64,000 nucleotides of DNA from Sporosarcina sp. FSL K6-1522 (GCF_038622445.1 NZ_CP152019.1:3012501-3076500), one strand, 5' to 3'; shown: positions 27,286 through 36,300, counted from the stretch's first letter. Numbers and translations: made by a program. The notes: generated by a model from the letters alone, not told the origin.

Positions 27286-29412
27286 ATGCAGAAAAACCTA
27301 CTCGTATTCGCATTACTTCTTATGTCAGCAACAATGTTTGCGGCATGTACGCAAACTGAGCGTGGGGACGTCACTTATGAAGATGCCAAAAGTGATTATC
27401 TAGCAAAAGTGGATGTCGATTATGCCTTCACCTTTGCAAAAAGCCTGGAAGAATTCAAGACGAATGAAAAATTAGGCTACCGGACAGCTGGCTCAGAGGC
27501 AGAAATTAAAACTGGTCAAAAAATTGCTGAGGAAATGAAGAAGATCGGCCTAACCGAAGTCACAAAAGACGAGATTACCGTCGATACTTGGGAATTTGAA
27601 AAAGCTGATATGACGTTTAAAGATGGAAACGGACAAGACCACCTTGCAGTGTTAGGTGGCTACCAAACCAATTTCGACACAAAAGGGGTTAAAGAGTTTG
27701 AAGTCGTCTACGGCGGAAAAGGGACAAAAAATGACCTTGCTACCCTTGATGTCAAAGATAAACTTGTATTAATTGATATTAATCAGGACGAAGAGTGGTG
27801 GGTGAATTATCCTACGTACCAAGCGCATGTCAAAGGAGCAGCCGCAGTCATCGTCGTACAAGAAGGCGGCTTTTCTGAGGTAGATCCAACAGCTTTAAAT
27901 GCACAGGATATTTGTGGACCTGATGATGCACCGGTATTTTCTATGTCCATTACCGATGCAAATGTATTGAAAAGTTTAATAAATTCAAGTGATAATGGAA
28001 TCGCAACAGTCGATTTCGATGCGAAATCCGTTGTTGAGTTTGATGGGAAGACCTACAATTATTACGGAAAAATCATTGGAAAAGATCCTGAATCTTATAT
28101 TATTTTATCTGGCCATTATGATTCATATTTTGATGGGTTCGAAGATGATAATGCAGCAATTGGCCTGTTACTAGGTGTCGCCAAAGGGTTGATTGACAGT
28201 GGCTACCAACCTGAAAAAACCATTATTTTCAATGCGCTCGCTGCCGAGGAATGGGGTGTTTCTAATACGCGCTACGATTGGTCAACCGGTGCATACAACC
28301 AAATTTTCAAAGTGCATCCTGAATGGGTTGGAAAAGCCGTTGCCAACATCAACTTTGAGCTTCCAGCTTACGAACATACCTCCCCTGACGAGATTCGTGC
28401 AGTATATGAGCTCAAAAACTATCTTGAACAATTTACAGCGAGTGTACCAAGTGTAGATGGCGTGTATGAAGATGGCATTGCAGTTATTACGCCGCTTCAA
28501 ACATGGTCAGATGACTTTTCCTTCTCACTTGCAGGTGTTCCTGCCATGCGCAATGATTTTAAAGACAGCGAATTCATGAAGACACATTACCATACACAAT
28601 TTGATAACGCAGATGCTTATAATGAAAAAGCATTACTGTTTCACCAAAATTTATATGGTTTATTAACGATGTATTATGATCGAACTGCCGTGACACCTCT
28701 CGATTTCACAGTTCGCTTGGGTGCTTTAAAAGCAAGCATCGACAAAGATATATGGGATAGTGTAGCAGTCTCTTCAAATGAACTGCTTTCCGAAATCGAT
28801 ACAGCGATTTCTACTGCTAAAAAGGTGAATACTGCCGTTAATAAAGTAAACGAAGACTATCTGAAGGCACTAAATAACGGTGATGAAAAAACAGCAGAAA
28901 AGCTCTATGAGGAAAGTAGAACATTAAATTCTGGACTATTAGAAACGTTCAAGTTTGCACAGGATCATTTTGTCAAACTCACATGGGAAGACGAGCAAAT
29001 TTTCCCGCATGAACATGCGCAAAATAACATTAAAAACCTAACGTTATCGATTGAAGCGCTCGAAAAAGGCGATATCAATCTTGCTCTTGATGACTACTTA
29101 CTTGCCATCGATAATAACTGGTATGCCTATCATTTTGACAATGAAGTCTATCGTTATTTCACAGATTATGTCATCGAACAACCTGCAGAAAGGCTGATGT
29201 GGGGTGCTGGTAGAATTGTTGGGCATGAAGATTTATACGCACCTATCAATTCTCTATTAGCCAAACGTGAGCAACAGAATGCAGATGTAACGGAAGAAAT
29301 TGATATCTTGGGCAAAGCATTAAATGAACAGCAACAACTTCTTCAAACAGCGATTGCCGAGGAACTTGCAAGCACGAAAGCGCTTGGTGATATGCTAGTA
29401 AATTTAAAATAA
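27286..29412 (+). CDS. M28-family zinc aminopeptidase, lipoprotein
   Basis: It has 708 residues. The N-terminal signal peptide ends in lipobox FAAC, so the protein is anchored outside the membrane. A PA-like insert (residues about 130-250) precedes the M28 catalytic domain: SGHYDSYFDGFEDDNAA, AAEEWG and THYHTQFDNAD supply the di-zinc ligands. About 220 further residues form a helical C-terminal extension not needed by simple M28 enzymes. It probably degrades extracellular peptides. It is monocistronic and closed by its own terminator. Confidence 0.88.
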   Translation: MQKNLLVFALLLMSATMFAACTQTERGDVTYEDAKSDYLAKVDVDYAFTFAKSLEEFKTNEKLGYRTAGSEAEIKTGQKIAEEMKKIGLTEVTKDEITVDTWEFEKADMTFKDGNGQDHLAVLGGYQTNFDTKGVKEFEVVYGGKGTKNDLATLDVKDKLVLIDINQDEEWWVNYPTYQAHVKGAAAVIVVQEGGFSEVDPTALNAQDICGPDDAPVFSMSITDANVLKSLINSSDNGIATVDFDAKSVVEFDGKTYNYYGKIIGKDPESYIILSGHYDSYFDGFEDDNAAIGLLLGVAKGLIDSGYQPEKTIIFNALAAEEWGVSNTRYDWSTGAYNQIFKVHPEWVGKAVANINFELPAYEHTSPDEIRAVYELKNYLEQFTASVPSVDGVYEDGIAVITPLQTWSDDFSFSLAGVPAMRNDFKDSEFMKTHYHTQFDNADAYNEKALLFHQNLYGLLTMYYDRTAVTPLDFTVRLGALKASIDKDIWDSVAVSSNELLSEIDTAISTAKKVNTAVNKVNEDYLKALNNGDEKTAEKLYEESRTLNSGLLETFKFAQDHFVKLTWEDEQIFPHEHAQNNIKNLTLSIEALEKGDINLALDDYLLAIDNNWYAYHFDNEVYRYFTDYVIEQPAERLMWGAGRIVGHEDLYAPINSLLAKREQQNADVTEEIDILGKALNEQQQLLQTAIAEELASTKALGDMLVNLK

Positions 29413-29421
29413 TCGAACATT

Positions 29422-29466
29422 AAACACCTGCATTGAAAACGTTTTAGCGTGTTCATGCAGGTGTTT
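29422..29466 (+). terminator. Terminator of the M28 peptidase gene
   Basis: The long stem AAACACCTGCAT/ATGCAGGTGTTT, extended inward by TGAA/TTCA and ACG/CGT, is followed by TTTTTCTT. Confidence 0.85.
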
Positions 29467-29506
29467 TTCTTGATACATATTTAAATCTATAAAAACAAGG
29501 GATCAT

Positions 29507-30160
29507 TCACTCTACTTCTTTCAATATAGAAGGTTTTCTTTCTACCTTCTCCTTATACATTAAATAATCTGCTTGCCGTACTAACTCTTGAAAGCTTTCC
29601 CCATCATCGGGATAAGTAGAATAGCCAATAGATGCTTTTAATGATAGTAAGCCATCAAAATCGCCTTTCTCAACCTTCTTCTTAAAATCTTGTATATAAT
29701 TCGCATTAATATTCGACATAAGGATTACAAATTCATCCCCACCCCATCGCGCTACTAAATCATTCTTCCCTGCGGATTCAGTGATTTTATTGGCAATATG
29801 TATTAGTGCTTGATCTCCTATATGGTGTCCATACGTATCATTGATGTCCTTGAAATTATCCAAATCCACCATAACAATTCCCAACTTCTTGTTTTCTTTT
29901 TTACATGTTAGCACCATTTTGAGGAAATTCTGTTCAATCGTTCGACGATTATATGTATCAGTTAATGGATCTTTTTCGGAAAAATATTTGGCTCGATCGA
30001 ATTGCTTGCCACACCACCAAGCAATTGTTAAAAAGATGATGGTTAAAATAAAAAAGGTCATTTCGAAGGGAAGTTCTAAATAATAATGGTAATATATATA
30101 TCTACAAATGTTGAACAGCGCCACTACACCTATCGCAAATACCCTACCTGTATAGTTCAT
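29507..30160 (-). CDS. Membrane-bound diguanylate cyclase (GGDEF)
   Basis: It has about 217 residues with two N-terminal membrane segments, then a GGDEF domain beginning EKDPLTDTYNRR. The active motif is intact (RWGGDEFVILM), so c-di-GMP synthesis from two GTP is expected. The inhibitory I-site RxxD is replaced by GKND, suggesting loss of product inhibition. ATG 30160 follows AGGTGG. There is no sensor domain beyond the membrane helices. Confidence 0.88.
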   Translation of the reverse strand: MNYTGRVFAIGVVALFNICRYIYYHYYLELPFEMTFFILTIIFLTIAWWCGKQFDRAKYFSEKDPLTDTYNRRTIEQNFLKMVLTCKKENKKLGIVMVDLDNFKDINDTYGHHIGDQALIHIANKITESAGKNDLVARWGGDEFVILMSNINANYIQDFKKKVEKGDFDGLLSLKASIGYSTYPDDGESFQELVRQADYLMYKEKVERKPSILKEVE

Positions 30161-30259
30161 GTTATCCACCTATCTCTTTAATTGTAATAGGTATAATACG
30201 CCAGTTACAGATGAAAATCAATGAGATAACACCATCCATACTGCCATTCCATCATAAAA

Positions 30260-30302
30260 GCCTTGAATGTAAAACAACTTTGCATTGTTTTACATTCAAG
30301 GC
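30260..30302 (-). terminator. Terminator, original end of the HEAT-repeat gene
   Basis: A perfect 18-bp stem (30260-30277 with 30285-30302) has a seven-base loop and TTTT on the minus strand. It directly follows the orphan HEAT-gene 3' end at 30310-30390, so it is probably the terminator that served that gene before the element integrated. Confidence 0.8.
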
Positions 30303-30309
30303 TTATTTA

Positions 30310-30390
30310 TTACTTTTTCTTTTCCGTCTTCCAAGCGTTTTCAAGCCATTGATCAAAGTCTTCGCCCTTATCACCTTCGTACGTATCATA
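30310..30390 (-). pseudogene. Orphan 3' end of the HEAT-repeat gene
   Basis: Read on the minus strand this gives YDTYEGDKGEDFDQWLENAW followed by KTEKKK and a stop. It is the same as the C-terminus of the intact gene at 44522-44962 except for the last residues (KTAKRK there). It has no upstream coding sequence. It is the displaced original end of that gene, left behind by integration of the 14-kb element. Confidence 0.9.
30324..30390. repeat. attL: 67-bp direct repeat, left end of the element
   Basis: Positions 30324-30390 are identical to 44536-44602. Sequence flanking on either side diverges (three differences in the next 18 bases on the outer side, none shared on the inner side). This is the expected attachment-site duplication of a tyrosine-integrase element. 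Confidence 0.9.
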
Positions 30391-30587
30391 ATAATTTTGC
30401 GTTTCGTATAAATGTTTTGGAGGTTTATAAATGTAATAATATCAACAACTAACAAGAGTGACGGTTACACCGAGACATTTAACGAAATTCGCCAAAGGTC
30501 GTATGCGGTTGTGTAATTGGGGGACTATACTGGGGGGACATCCGGGGATACAAAAATAAGTTGACAGGAGCATGATAAATAAATATG

Positions 30588-30625
30588 AACGACCACCCTC
30601 TCGATCGAGTTGGTAGTCGTTTTTT
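30588..30625 (+). terminator. Terminator-like hairpin near attL
   Basis: The stem AACGACcACC/GGTaGTCGTT, with an inner CTC/GAG pairing, is followed by TTTTTT on the plus strand. No plus-strand gene is recognised upstream. The stretch 30391-30587 holds no gene that I can support. Confidence 0.6.
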
Positions 30626-30634
30626 CATACATCA

Positions 30635-30811
30635 TCATTTCAATTCGAACTTATTTTTAGACTTACATACAGTACAAAGTACGTCGACGTGGGTTGATTC
30701 ACTAACCATAACATCTACCAATTCAAGCATTCCGTGTATGCAATAAAAACAAGGAATTGTTCGAATCTCTTCTCTTATGTATTTCATTAGTTCGCTTCTG
30801 GAATAATTCAC
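30635..30811 (-). CDS. Small zinc-ribbon-like protein
   Basis: It has 58 residues with two CxxC pairs (PCFYCIHG near the N-terminus, LCTVCKSKNKF near the C-terminus) that could bind one zinc ion. The start is GTG 30811 (MNYSRSELMKYIREE) because AGGAGGGG lies five bases upstream. The family is not recognised. It is the first gene inside the left end of the element. Confidence 0.6.
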   Translation of the reverse strand: MNYSRSELMKYIREEIRTIPCFYCIHGMLELVDVMVSESTHVDVLCTVCKSKNKFELK

Positions 30812-30956
30812 GATAGCCCCTCCTATAGTCATAATACTCCAACTAGGAATGAAGCCCTTTTAAATTAGCTCGTAAATTAATGACAGAAATAACTAATCTA
30901 TATTAGGACTGGCCAGACACTCATTATAGTTTTACTTTTGCCCGAAGAAAAAAAGA

Positions 30957-30972
30957 GTGGCGAGATTGCCAC
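30957..30972 (-). terminator. Terminator after the CPBP protease gene
   Basis: A short GTGGC/GCCAC hairpin is followed by TCTTTTTTTCTT on the minus strand, about 110 bases after the protease stop. Confidence 0.65.
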
Positions 30973-31085
30973 CCCTAAATATTTTCTTATTCAATAATCG
31001 CGTCCGATAATTGGATAGGATTTTTGGAATTCACGTAGTATGCTGCTTAAATACTTCAACGATAACCTCTCTTTTTTGTCCATCA

Positions 31086-31826
31086 TTATGAAAGACCAAA
31101 CAAACGCAGAAGACCAATAAATGCTAGTGCACCAATTGTTAAAACGGTATTATTAAAAGCATGAATTAAAAGCACATGCCATATATTGCGTGTCCATAAA
31201 TAAATAATGTTCAAAAATAATCCTGCAAACATAAAGGGAATTGTTCCAATGACACTACCAAAATTATAATAATGGATTAAACCGAATATAATTGAATTAA
31301 GAATTAAAATACAGATTTTTCTATAAATGCTTCCTTGAAAGACTTTACCGAGAAGTGTATATCGAAATACGATATCTTCAATAAGTGCTGTTGCAATGGG
31401 CCCCAAAACTATGTAAAACAACACAGCAAACATCCCAGGACTAGCAGTTAAAGGATCAATTAAAGATGGCATATCTGTTTCTGAGCTATTTCCATGCACA
31501 GGAAGGAAGGAACGAACAGAACTAATTACAATTTGGAGAACAACAGCACCAACAATAACTAGCGCTATCGAGCGTTTCCAAGCCTGTTTAAACTTATTCC
31601 AATGTTGACGAAGCATTTTGCCATAAACAATGATAAGAAAAACAAACATCATAAGACGCAAACTTGTATCAATTATTGCAGGCAATAAACTATTCGTTGA
31701 AAAATACTGCATAGTTAAACCAACAATAAAAATTAGTGGAACTAACAATAAGGCAAAATAATCTTTTTTCGCCCACCTGTTATCCAAAAAATTTTCGGCA
31801 GAAACTAGTTTTGAGAATTGATTCAT
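31086..31826 (-). CDS. CPBP-family intramembrane metalloprotease
   Basis: It has 246 residues and about seven membrane segments. The ABI/CPBP motifs are present: EDIVFRY (motif 1, EExxxR-like with ED), FGLIHYYNF (motif 2) and HAFNNT (motif 3). Relatives cleave prenylated or membrane peptides, or give immunity to bacteriocins; the substrate here is unknown. It is monocistronic and lies inside the integrative element, so it may be cargo. ATG 31826 has GGGAG about 14 bases upstream. Confidence 0.85.
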   Translation of the reverse strand: MNQFSKLVSAENFLDNRWAKKDYFALLLVPLIFIVGLTMQYFSTNSLLPAIIDTSLRLMMFVFLIIVYGKMLRQHWNKFKQAWKRSIALVIVGAVVLQIVISSVRSFLPVHGNSSETDMPSLIDPLTASPGMFAVLFYIVLGPIATALIEDIVFRYTLLGKVFQGSIYRKICILILNSIIFGLIHYYNFGSVIGTIPFMFAGLFLNIIYLWTRNIWHVLLIHAFNNTVLTIGALAFIGLLRLFGLS

Positions 31827-32018
31827 TAAAGTTTACATCTCCCAACGCTTGATTTTAATTAATGATATACTCCATAATGCCCCGTTTGTTGAAAAAGAAC
31901 AAGCTACTCTCAAAATTTGTTTAACCTTTTTTGATAAAGTAGTTTTCCTGTCGACAATTCCAGTTTAAAGTTACCTTCATCCTATGTGTATATTTAGGAT
32001 TTCGCAAGGGCAAATAAA

Positions 32019-32053
32019 AAAGGCAACAATCCAATTAAGGATGCGTCGCCTTT
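32019..32053 (-). terminator. Terminator of the DUF3231 gene
   Basis: AAAGGC/GCCTTT outer and ATCC/GGAT inner pairings are followed by TTTTTTATTT on the minus strand. The remainder of the 31827-32083 gap contains only a partial copy of the TTGTTGAAAAAGAACAAGC-type repeat near 31887. Confidence 0.7.
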
Positions 32054-32083
32054 CGCATGTTCGTAATTGTAAGTAAAAAAAAA

Positions 32084-32584
32084 TCAGCTATTTGTTTGAA
32101 GAGGAGGTGGTATAACCCAACCTTTTTCTTTATTTAATTTCAAAAGTTTGCCGCCAAGCATTGCTCTTTCTACATGAAACCTACCAAACATGATTGCAAT
32201 ATCTTCTCGTAGACACTGCCCCATTACTTGGCTACATGACACAAGTCCTTGACCGATATTTATGGAAATAGCACCACTAATCTCCGGGTCCATGAAGCGA
32301 GCCCCTGCAGGGATATCGTTAGCGTTCGCCTTTGGACGTTCGGGCAAGGTCGGTGGCAAAGTAATACCGTTTGCTTTTAATAACTTGCCAACTTCTTTTG
32401 ATTCAGATTTCATCATCTGAATCAATTCCTTCAAAATATCAATTAAATCTTCATCTTCCGCATGATTTATAAACGCTTCATAGCCACTTACCAAACCATT
32501 ATTCGCTCCGATAAACGCCCAAACTCCAATCACTTCTCCATAATGCATTGGTTCATCTTTAGGATTTCCACTTAATATTCCCAT
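32084..32584 (-). CDS. DUF3231 family protein
   Basis: It has 166 residues (MGILSGNPKDEPMHYGEVIG start). The helical pattern with His and Glu residues (ISINIGQGLVSCSQVMGQC, IAIMFGRFHVERAMLGGK) matches DUF3231, a family of Bacillales related in fold to ferritin-like/CotF spore proteins. Function is unknown. ATG 32584 follows AAAGGAGTG. It is shorter than the duplicated DUF3231 proteins of about 330 residues. Confidence 0.75.
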   Translation of the reverse strand: MGILSGNPKDEPMHYGEVIGVWAFIGANNGLVSGYEAFINHAEDEDLIDILKELIQMMKSESKEVGKLLKANGITLPPTLPERPKANANDIPAGARFMDPEISGAISINIGQGLVSCSQVMGQCLREDIAIMFGRFHVERAMLGGKLLKLNKEKGWVIPPPLQTNS

Positions 32585-32679
32585 GTAAACACTCCTTTTG
32601 ATTTCACAATAATGTGTCATGCGTATTATGGGTAATCGAAAACTTTCTATACAATAATGTTCCTTGTCAGATTTACGGA

Positions 32680-33422
32680 TTACTTAGCTGTACGATTTAC
32701 ATAAGCAATTGAATAGCTGATTAAATCTGCATCTGTGTAGCTGTCTAACTTCGATAGATGCGATTCTTTAAAAATTCCTGCTGCAACTGCTTTTTTAATT
32801 AACTGTTTCGCCTCTACTCGGCCTGTGTCGTTTAATAATAGTGGCATTTTGGTATCCTCCTTTGGTGGTGTTACCGCTACTGGTGGTGCGGGCTTAGTAG
32901 CCAATTCAAGTGCCGCCATCGTTGCAGGTCCAGCTGAGCCGTCCACAGTTAAACTGTTAGCCTTTTGAAACGCCTTAATCGCATTAGTCGTTGCTGGACC
33001 ATAAAGCCCATCGACATCTAATTTATAGCCGATTCGGTTTAACAATTGCTGCAACTCTTTAACGCTGTCACTTGCAGGGGCTTTCCAAGATGTCTTAATC
33101 TCAAAATGTGGACGATCAATATTCTTCGGCCAATCTCCCCCCAGCTGATGCCGAGCTTGCGCGCAATCGCACCTGCATTATTTAATGTGGCCACATCGTA
33201 CAAATTGGCCGGTGGGCTCACGGCAATATCCCAAGCAAGTCCGCTTTTATGGTTACTGTTTAATGTCCACGTGACAATCTTGCCAGGACTTGGCTACGGT
33301 ATGTTTCTGTGATAAATATATTACCCCCCCGCTTCAGCACACTCGCTCAAAAAGAGACGGCACGCTTGCTGTGCTACAGGATGTAATGCGTTGATGTCAC
33401 GATTAGATGTAGTTACGCTCAC
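32680..33422 (-). pseudogene. Phage endolysin (M15 peptidase + PG-binding), broken
   Basis: The intact gene would start at GTG 33422, overlapping the holin stop, and encode an L-Ala-D-Glu peptidase of the M15/CwlK type. Pieces can be read: SVTTSNRDINALHPVAQQAC, then frame change at a G7 run (33331-33337), then NIFITETYRSQ. A deletion near 33290 follows, then PGKIVTWTLNSNHKSGLAWD, another frame change at a G6 run (33134-33139), and then the peptidoglycan-binding repeat with LQQLLNRIGYKLDVDGLYGP. At least three lesions make it inactive. Confidence 0.85.
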
Positions 33423-33817
33423 GACTTGCCACCTCGCCTGTCAAAAACCGATTTTAAAAAGTCGATAAATGAATCCATCGTTTTGTCATCCTCAGCCAGT
33501 TTAAAATGATTCAACACCGAATTAATTTCACTTGCTAGATATCCCAGGAACAATACATACAACGCACTAATACCCAACGGCTCCGGCATTAAGAGCGCTA
33601 CTGGAATTGCGTAAACGAGCAGGATGAACATCAACAGCTTACGAGCAATGCCAAAGATGGCTTTTGCGCTGGAAAACTTAACATTGGGGTTAAACTTGGC
33701 GTTAAGCCACCCAATTGTAAAATCTAAAATATTCGCACCCATAATGAGCGCTAGAATGTAAATCAATTTCGAGTTATCCGATTCTAAGTAGCTATTTAAC
33801 CAGTCAATCATTTGCAT
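33419..33817 (-). CDS. Phage holin (toxin secretion/lysis holin family)
   Basis: It has 132 residues with three or four membrane segments (LIYILALIMGANILDFTIGW; LLMFILLVYAIPVALL; ISALYVLFLGYLASEI) and a charged C-terminus, matching holin family 4. It would form membrane lesions that release endolysin. ATG 33817 follows AAGGGTGAG. The stop overlaps the GTG start of the broken endolysin, the usual lysis-cassette order. Confidence 0.88.
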   Translation of the reverse strand: MQMIDWLNSYLESDNSKLIYILALIMGANILDFTIGWLNAKFNPNVKFSSAKAIFGIARKLLMFILLVYAIPVALLMPEPLGISALYVLFLGYLASEINSVLNHFKLAEDDKTMDSFIDFLKSVFDRRGGKS

Positions 33818-33855
33818 ATATCTCACCCTTCGAATTAATTTTAGGTATTAAAAAA

Positions 33856-33874
33856 GAGCACCCAATGGGCACTC
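33856..33874 (-). terminator. Terminator upstream of the holin gene
   Basis: The stem GAGTGCCCA/TGGGTGCTC (with GU pairs) on the minus strand is followed by TTTTTT. It separates the 80-residue protein gene from the lysis cassette. Confidence 0.65.
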
Positions 33875-33968
33875 TCTGCTTAAATATTTAATTCTTTGCT
33901 ACGACGCATAATGGTCCAGATGTGCAACAAGTTAAACTAAAGCATCCGTTTGTTGAAGAAGTGCAAAT

Positions 33969-34199
33969 TTATTTTTCAGGCATAGAAAACGTTACAGAAC
34001 TACCTTTGCCCTTTTCAATCTTCATAGATATTTGATTAATGATTTCTAATGCTCTTTCGTTTGATTCGTACTTGCCTAAAGCTTTACTCCATTCATTAAA
34101 AAGACTTCTACCCACAACACCTTCTATAAATCTCCCTTTCACAGTAACTTCTTTTACATTCATCAAACTATTTTTATTTTGTGTAACAACCCATAACAT
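33969..34199 (-). CDS. Small hypothetical protein of the element
   Basis: It has 76 residues (MLWVVTQNKNSLMNVKEVTV start; GRSLFNEWSKALGKYESNER in the middle). A beta-strand start followed by a helix is apparent and no known family was recognised. An in-frame GTG at 34211 sits next to AAAAGGAGTG, so the start could be there instead. It is downstream of the MerR gene on the same strand, with about 115 bp between. Confidence 0.6.
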   Translation of the reverse strand: MLWVVTQNKNSLMNVKEVTVKGRFIEGVVGRSLFNEWSKALGKYESNERALEIINQISMKIEKGKGSSVTFSMPEK

Positions 34200-34313
34200 A
34201 GATCCATACACTCCTTTTAGTAATGTTCAACTAACCTTCCTGTTAGTGGAAAAACAAAATCTATCTTCATCGTGCCAGATTGTATAATCATAGAAACATA
34301 GCAGCGATAATGA

Positions 34314-35063
34314 TTAGTTGCTTTTTTGATAATAATCCATTGCCTCTTTTAAAAACTCCTGCTCCTTTTCTGTAAAAGGATTTGGAAATGAAAAAGGTTC
34401 TACTGATGGTATCTTTTCCGCAATCAGATCCATATTCCCTTTCATGGTTTCATTCATAAGCAATATGAGCGATTCAATTGTTTCTTGAGATTCCTTAGAA
34501 AATGGGATAGCACCGGTAAAAGTTAAATGTTTGATGTCGGATAAAGCTTTCGTCCATTTTCTATCTAAATCGATTTCCTCAGATTTATTTACAGTAAATA
34601 AATCATCTGTAATCTCTTTAGAAAAGTGGTCTTCAAACCACTTTTTTGTATCTTCTTCAAACATTAATTTTTGAAGCATAGCACAAAACACATTGATATT
34701 GATGATTTCCTCATCCTCTATTGTTTCAATGAGATGGTTTACATCAGATAAAATATTAATGATTTCAAGCTGCTTCGCCTCAAACAACTGTTTTTGATAA
34801 TGTAAAGACTTCAATACTGTTGCACCCTTGACAGAGTTTTGTTGAAGCATGTTTTTAATATCTTTTAGTGAAAAACCGAGAAACTGCAAGGATTTAATGT
34901 TTTGAAGGATCGATAAATCCTCATTGGAGTAGAGTCGATGCCCCCCCTCTGTATAATCACTTGGTTTGAGCAAGTCTAAACTGTCATAATATCGAAGGGT
35001 CCTAATGCTGACACCAGACTTTTGCATGAATTCGCCAATCGAAAATATACCTTTTCCCGACAT
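34314..35063 (-). CDS. MerR-family transcriptional regulator
   Basis: It has 249 residues. The N-terminal winged helix-turn-helix is clear (FSIGEFMQKSGVSIRTLRYYDSLDLL then EGGHRLYSNEDL), followed by a dimerisation helix and a 130-residue helical effector domain of unknown ligand. AGGAGATAT precedes ATG 35063. It is 43 bp after the DUF4870 membrane gene and probably co-transcribed, so the membrane protein may be its target or partner (inference). Confidence 0.88.
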   Translation of the reverse strand: MSGKGIFSIGEFMQKSGVSIRTLRYYDSLDLLKPSDYTEGGHRLYSNEDLSILQNIKSLQFLGFSLKDIKNMLQQNSVKGATVLKSLHYQKQLFEAKQLEIINILSDVNHLIETIEDEEIININVFCAMLQKLMFEEDTKKWFEDHFSKEITDDLFTVNKSEEIDLDRKWTKALSDIKHLTFTGAIPFSKESQETIESLILLMNETMKGNMDLIAEKIPSVEPFSFPNPFTEKEQEFLKEAMDYYQKSN

Positions 35064-35106
35064 ATATCTCCTCACCCCTTGTTATTATTCAATCTGGATT
35101 CTACCT

Positions 35107-35439
35107 TCAGACTTTAAAATAGCGAATTACAGGATAAGAAAACTTTTTTCCCTTTAACGTATAAAAGACTGCAAGTAAAATTAATATCGTTTCAAGGAAA
35201 ATAAGCCCATAAGCCAAAACAGATACTTTACTCCATTTTAGGGAAATTACATTTAAGATCAAAAAGACAGGGAAAAAAGTAAAGTGGAGATTCATCCCCT
35301 CTTTTGCATGATCTTCGAAATACTTATTTCTTTTCTTCGCCCCTAAGTATACCAATATTGGTAAAACGAAAGTAAGCAATAATGAGAATAGGTGCATCAA
35401 GCTTGCCATTATCCTATTTACCAAACTCTCTCTTTCCAT
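35107..35439 (-). CDS. DUF4870-like membrane protein
   Basis: It has 110 residues with three or four membrane segments (LMHLFSLLLTFVLPILVYLG, FFPVFLILNVISL, LAYGLIFLETILILLAVFY) and the YFEDHAKEGMNLHFTF motif of DUF4870 proteins. TTGGAGG precedes ATG 35439. It is paired with the MerR gene. Function is unknown. Confidence 0.8.
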   Translation of the reverse strand: MERESLVNRIMASLMHLFSLLLTFVLPILVYLGAKKRNKYFEDHAKEGMNLHFTFFPVFLILNVISLKWSKVSVLAYGLIFLETILILLAVFYTLKGKKFSYPVIRYFKV

Positions 35440-35810
35440 AGCATTGACCTCCAATAGCATTATAATTAGTACAAATTGAATTATAAAAGGTGACGCAACT
35501 GGAGATTCAAGAGCTAAATTTAATTTTATTCATTCAATCAATTAATAAATGGTCTTATAATGTAATTTGTACTGTAATCGATGTGGAATTGTTAATACGT
35601 CTGATATCATTTCCAATGTTTCATTTGTTCTTCCTAACAATGCAAGCTCAAACTTTTTTAACACCTGTTATTTCAATGATCTTTTCAATGGATTCATTCA
35701 ACCGATATCCAATTTGATATTGCGTTCCTGTCAATGAGACCCTAGCGATTCTACTATCACCTTCAGGAACAGAAGTAATATCCATACCTCTTTGAAGACA
35801 TTCTGCCCCC

Positions 35811-35870
35811 TTAAACAAGAAAATAGAGCCGTCTAAGCAGCTCCAATCTTCAAGTAAAGCACTCGTTAGT
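35811..35870. repeat. Dispersed intergenic repeat, copy 1
   Basis: About 60 bases (GCAGCTCC...TCTTCAAGTAAAGCAC core) match 36240-36300 with roughly five substitutions and one indel. An open frame of 77 codons crosses it on the minus strand but is not convincing as a gene. Confidence 0.7.
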
Positions 35871-35887
35871 TTAATAAGCACGCACTC

Positions 35888-36172
35888 TCAATTATCTTTT
35901 CTATTTAGACTGAATAACACATTGATAATGTAATCAATAACAGCGCCATAGATTAACCACAAGAAAAAGTGCACCAAAAAACCCGGGAAAAGGATTTTAA
36001 AATGTTCATTATCATACAGAAAACCATGACTGTTAAGCACTCCAAATATTCCTGCTAACAAGGGATCGAAAGCAAATACTATGTCTTTAACTGGGTTCCA
36101 TAACAATTCAAATATATAGTGAATAATCGCCATTGCAGGCAGCCAAAAGGAAAAACGTTTTAACAGCGACAT
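35888..36172 (-). CDS. Hypothetical membrane protein
   Basis: It has 94 residues with about three hydrophobic segments (FWLPAMAIIHYIFELLW; LLAGIFGVL; FLVHFFLWLIYGAVIDYIIN). GAGGGGGGAGGAAATTC before ATG 36172 is a near-ideal ribosome site, so it is probably expressed. No family is recognised. It is flanked on both sides by copies of the dispersed repeat. Confidence 0.65.
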   Translation of the reverse strand: MSLLKRFSFWLPAMAIIHYIFELLWNPVKDIVFAFDPLLAGIFGVLNSHGFLYDNEHFKILFPGFLVHFFLWLIYGAVIDYIINVLFSLNRKDN

Positions 36173-36239
36173 GAATTTCCTCCCCCCTCAATTACTGAAC
36201 AAAGTTAAACATAACTCTTTAACAAACCTGCTCCTTTAG

Positions 36240-36300
36240 TTGAACAAGAAAAAAGAACCGTCAAAGCAGCTCCGATCTTCAAGTAAAGCACCTCGTTAGT
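36240..36300. repeat. Dispersed intergenic repeat, copy 2
   Basis: It is about 92 percent identical to 35811-35870 by hand alignment. It begins TTGAACAAGAAAAAAGAACC and ends TAAAGCACCTCGTTAGT. Confidence 0.7.

Noticed and set aside
29434..29450. CcpA cre-like sequence TGAAAACGTTTTAG
   Set aside because: It is the inner part of the peptidase terminator hairpin and lacks the final CA of a cre site.
30561..30589. TTGACA-N17-TATGAA promoter for a small RNA ending at the 30588-30625 hairpin
   Set aside because: The start point would fall inside the hairpin itself, so no sensible transcript results; the -10 is also poor.
35648..35881. 77-codon minus-strand open frame
   Set aside because: Its first third is the dispersed repeat and it has no ribosome site; the second part might be a gene tail but cannot be assigned.
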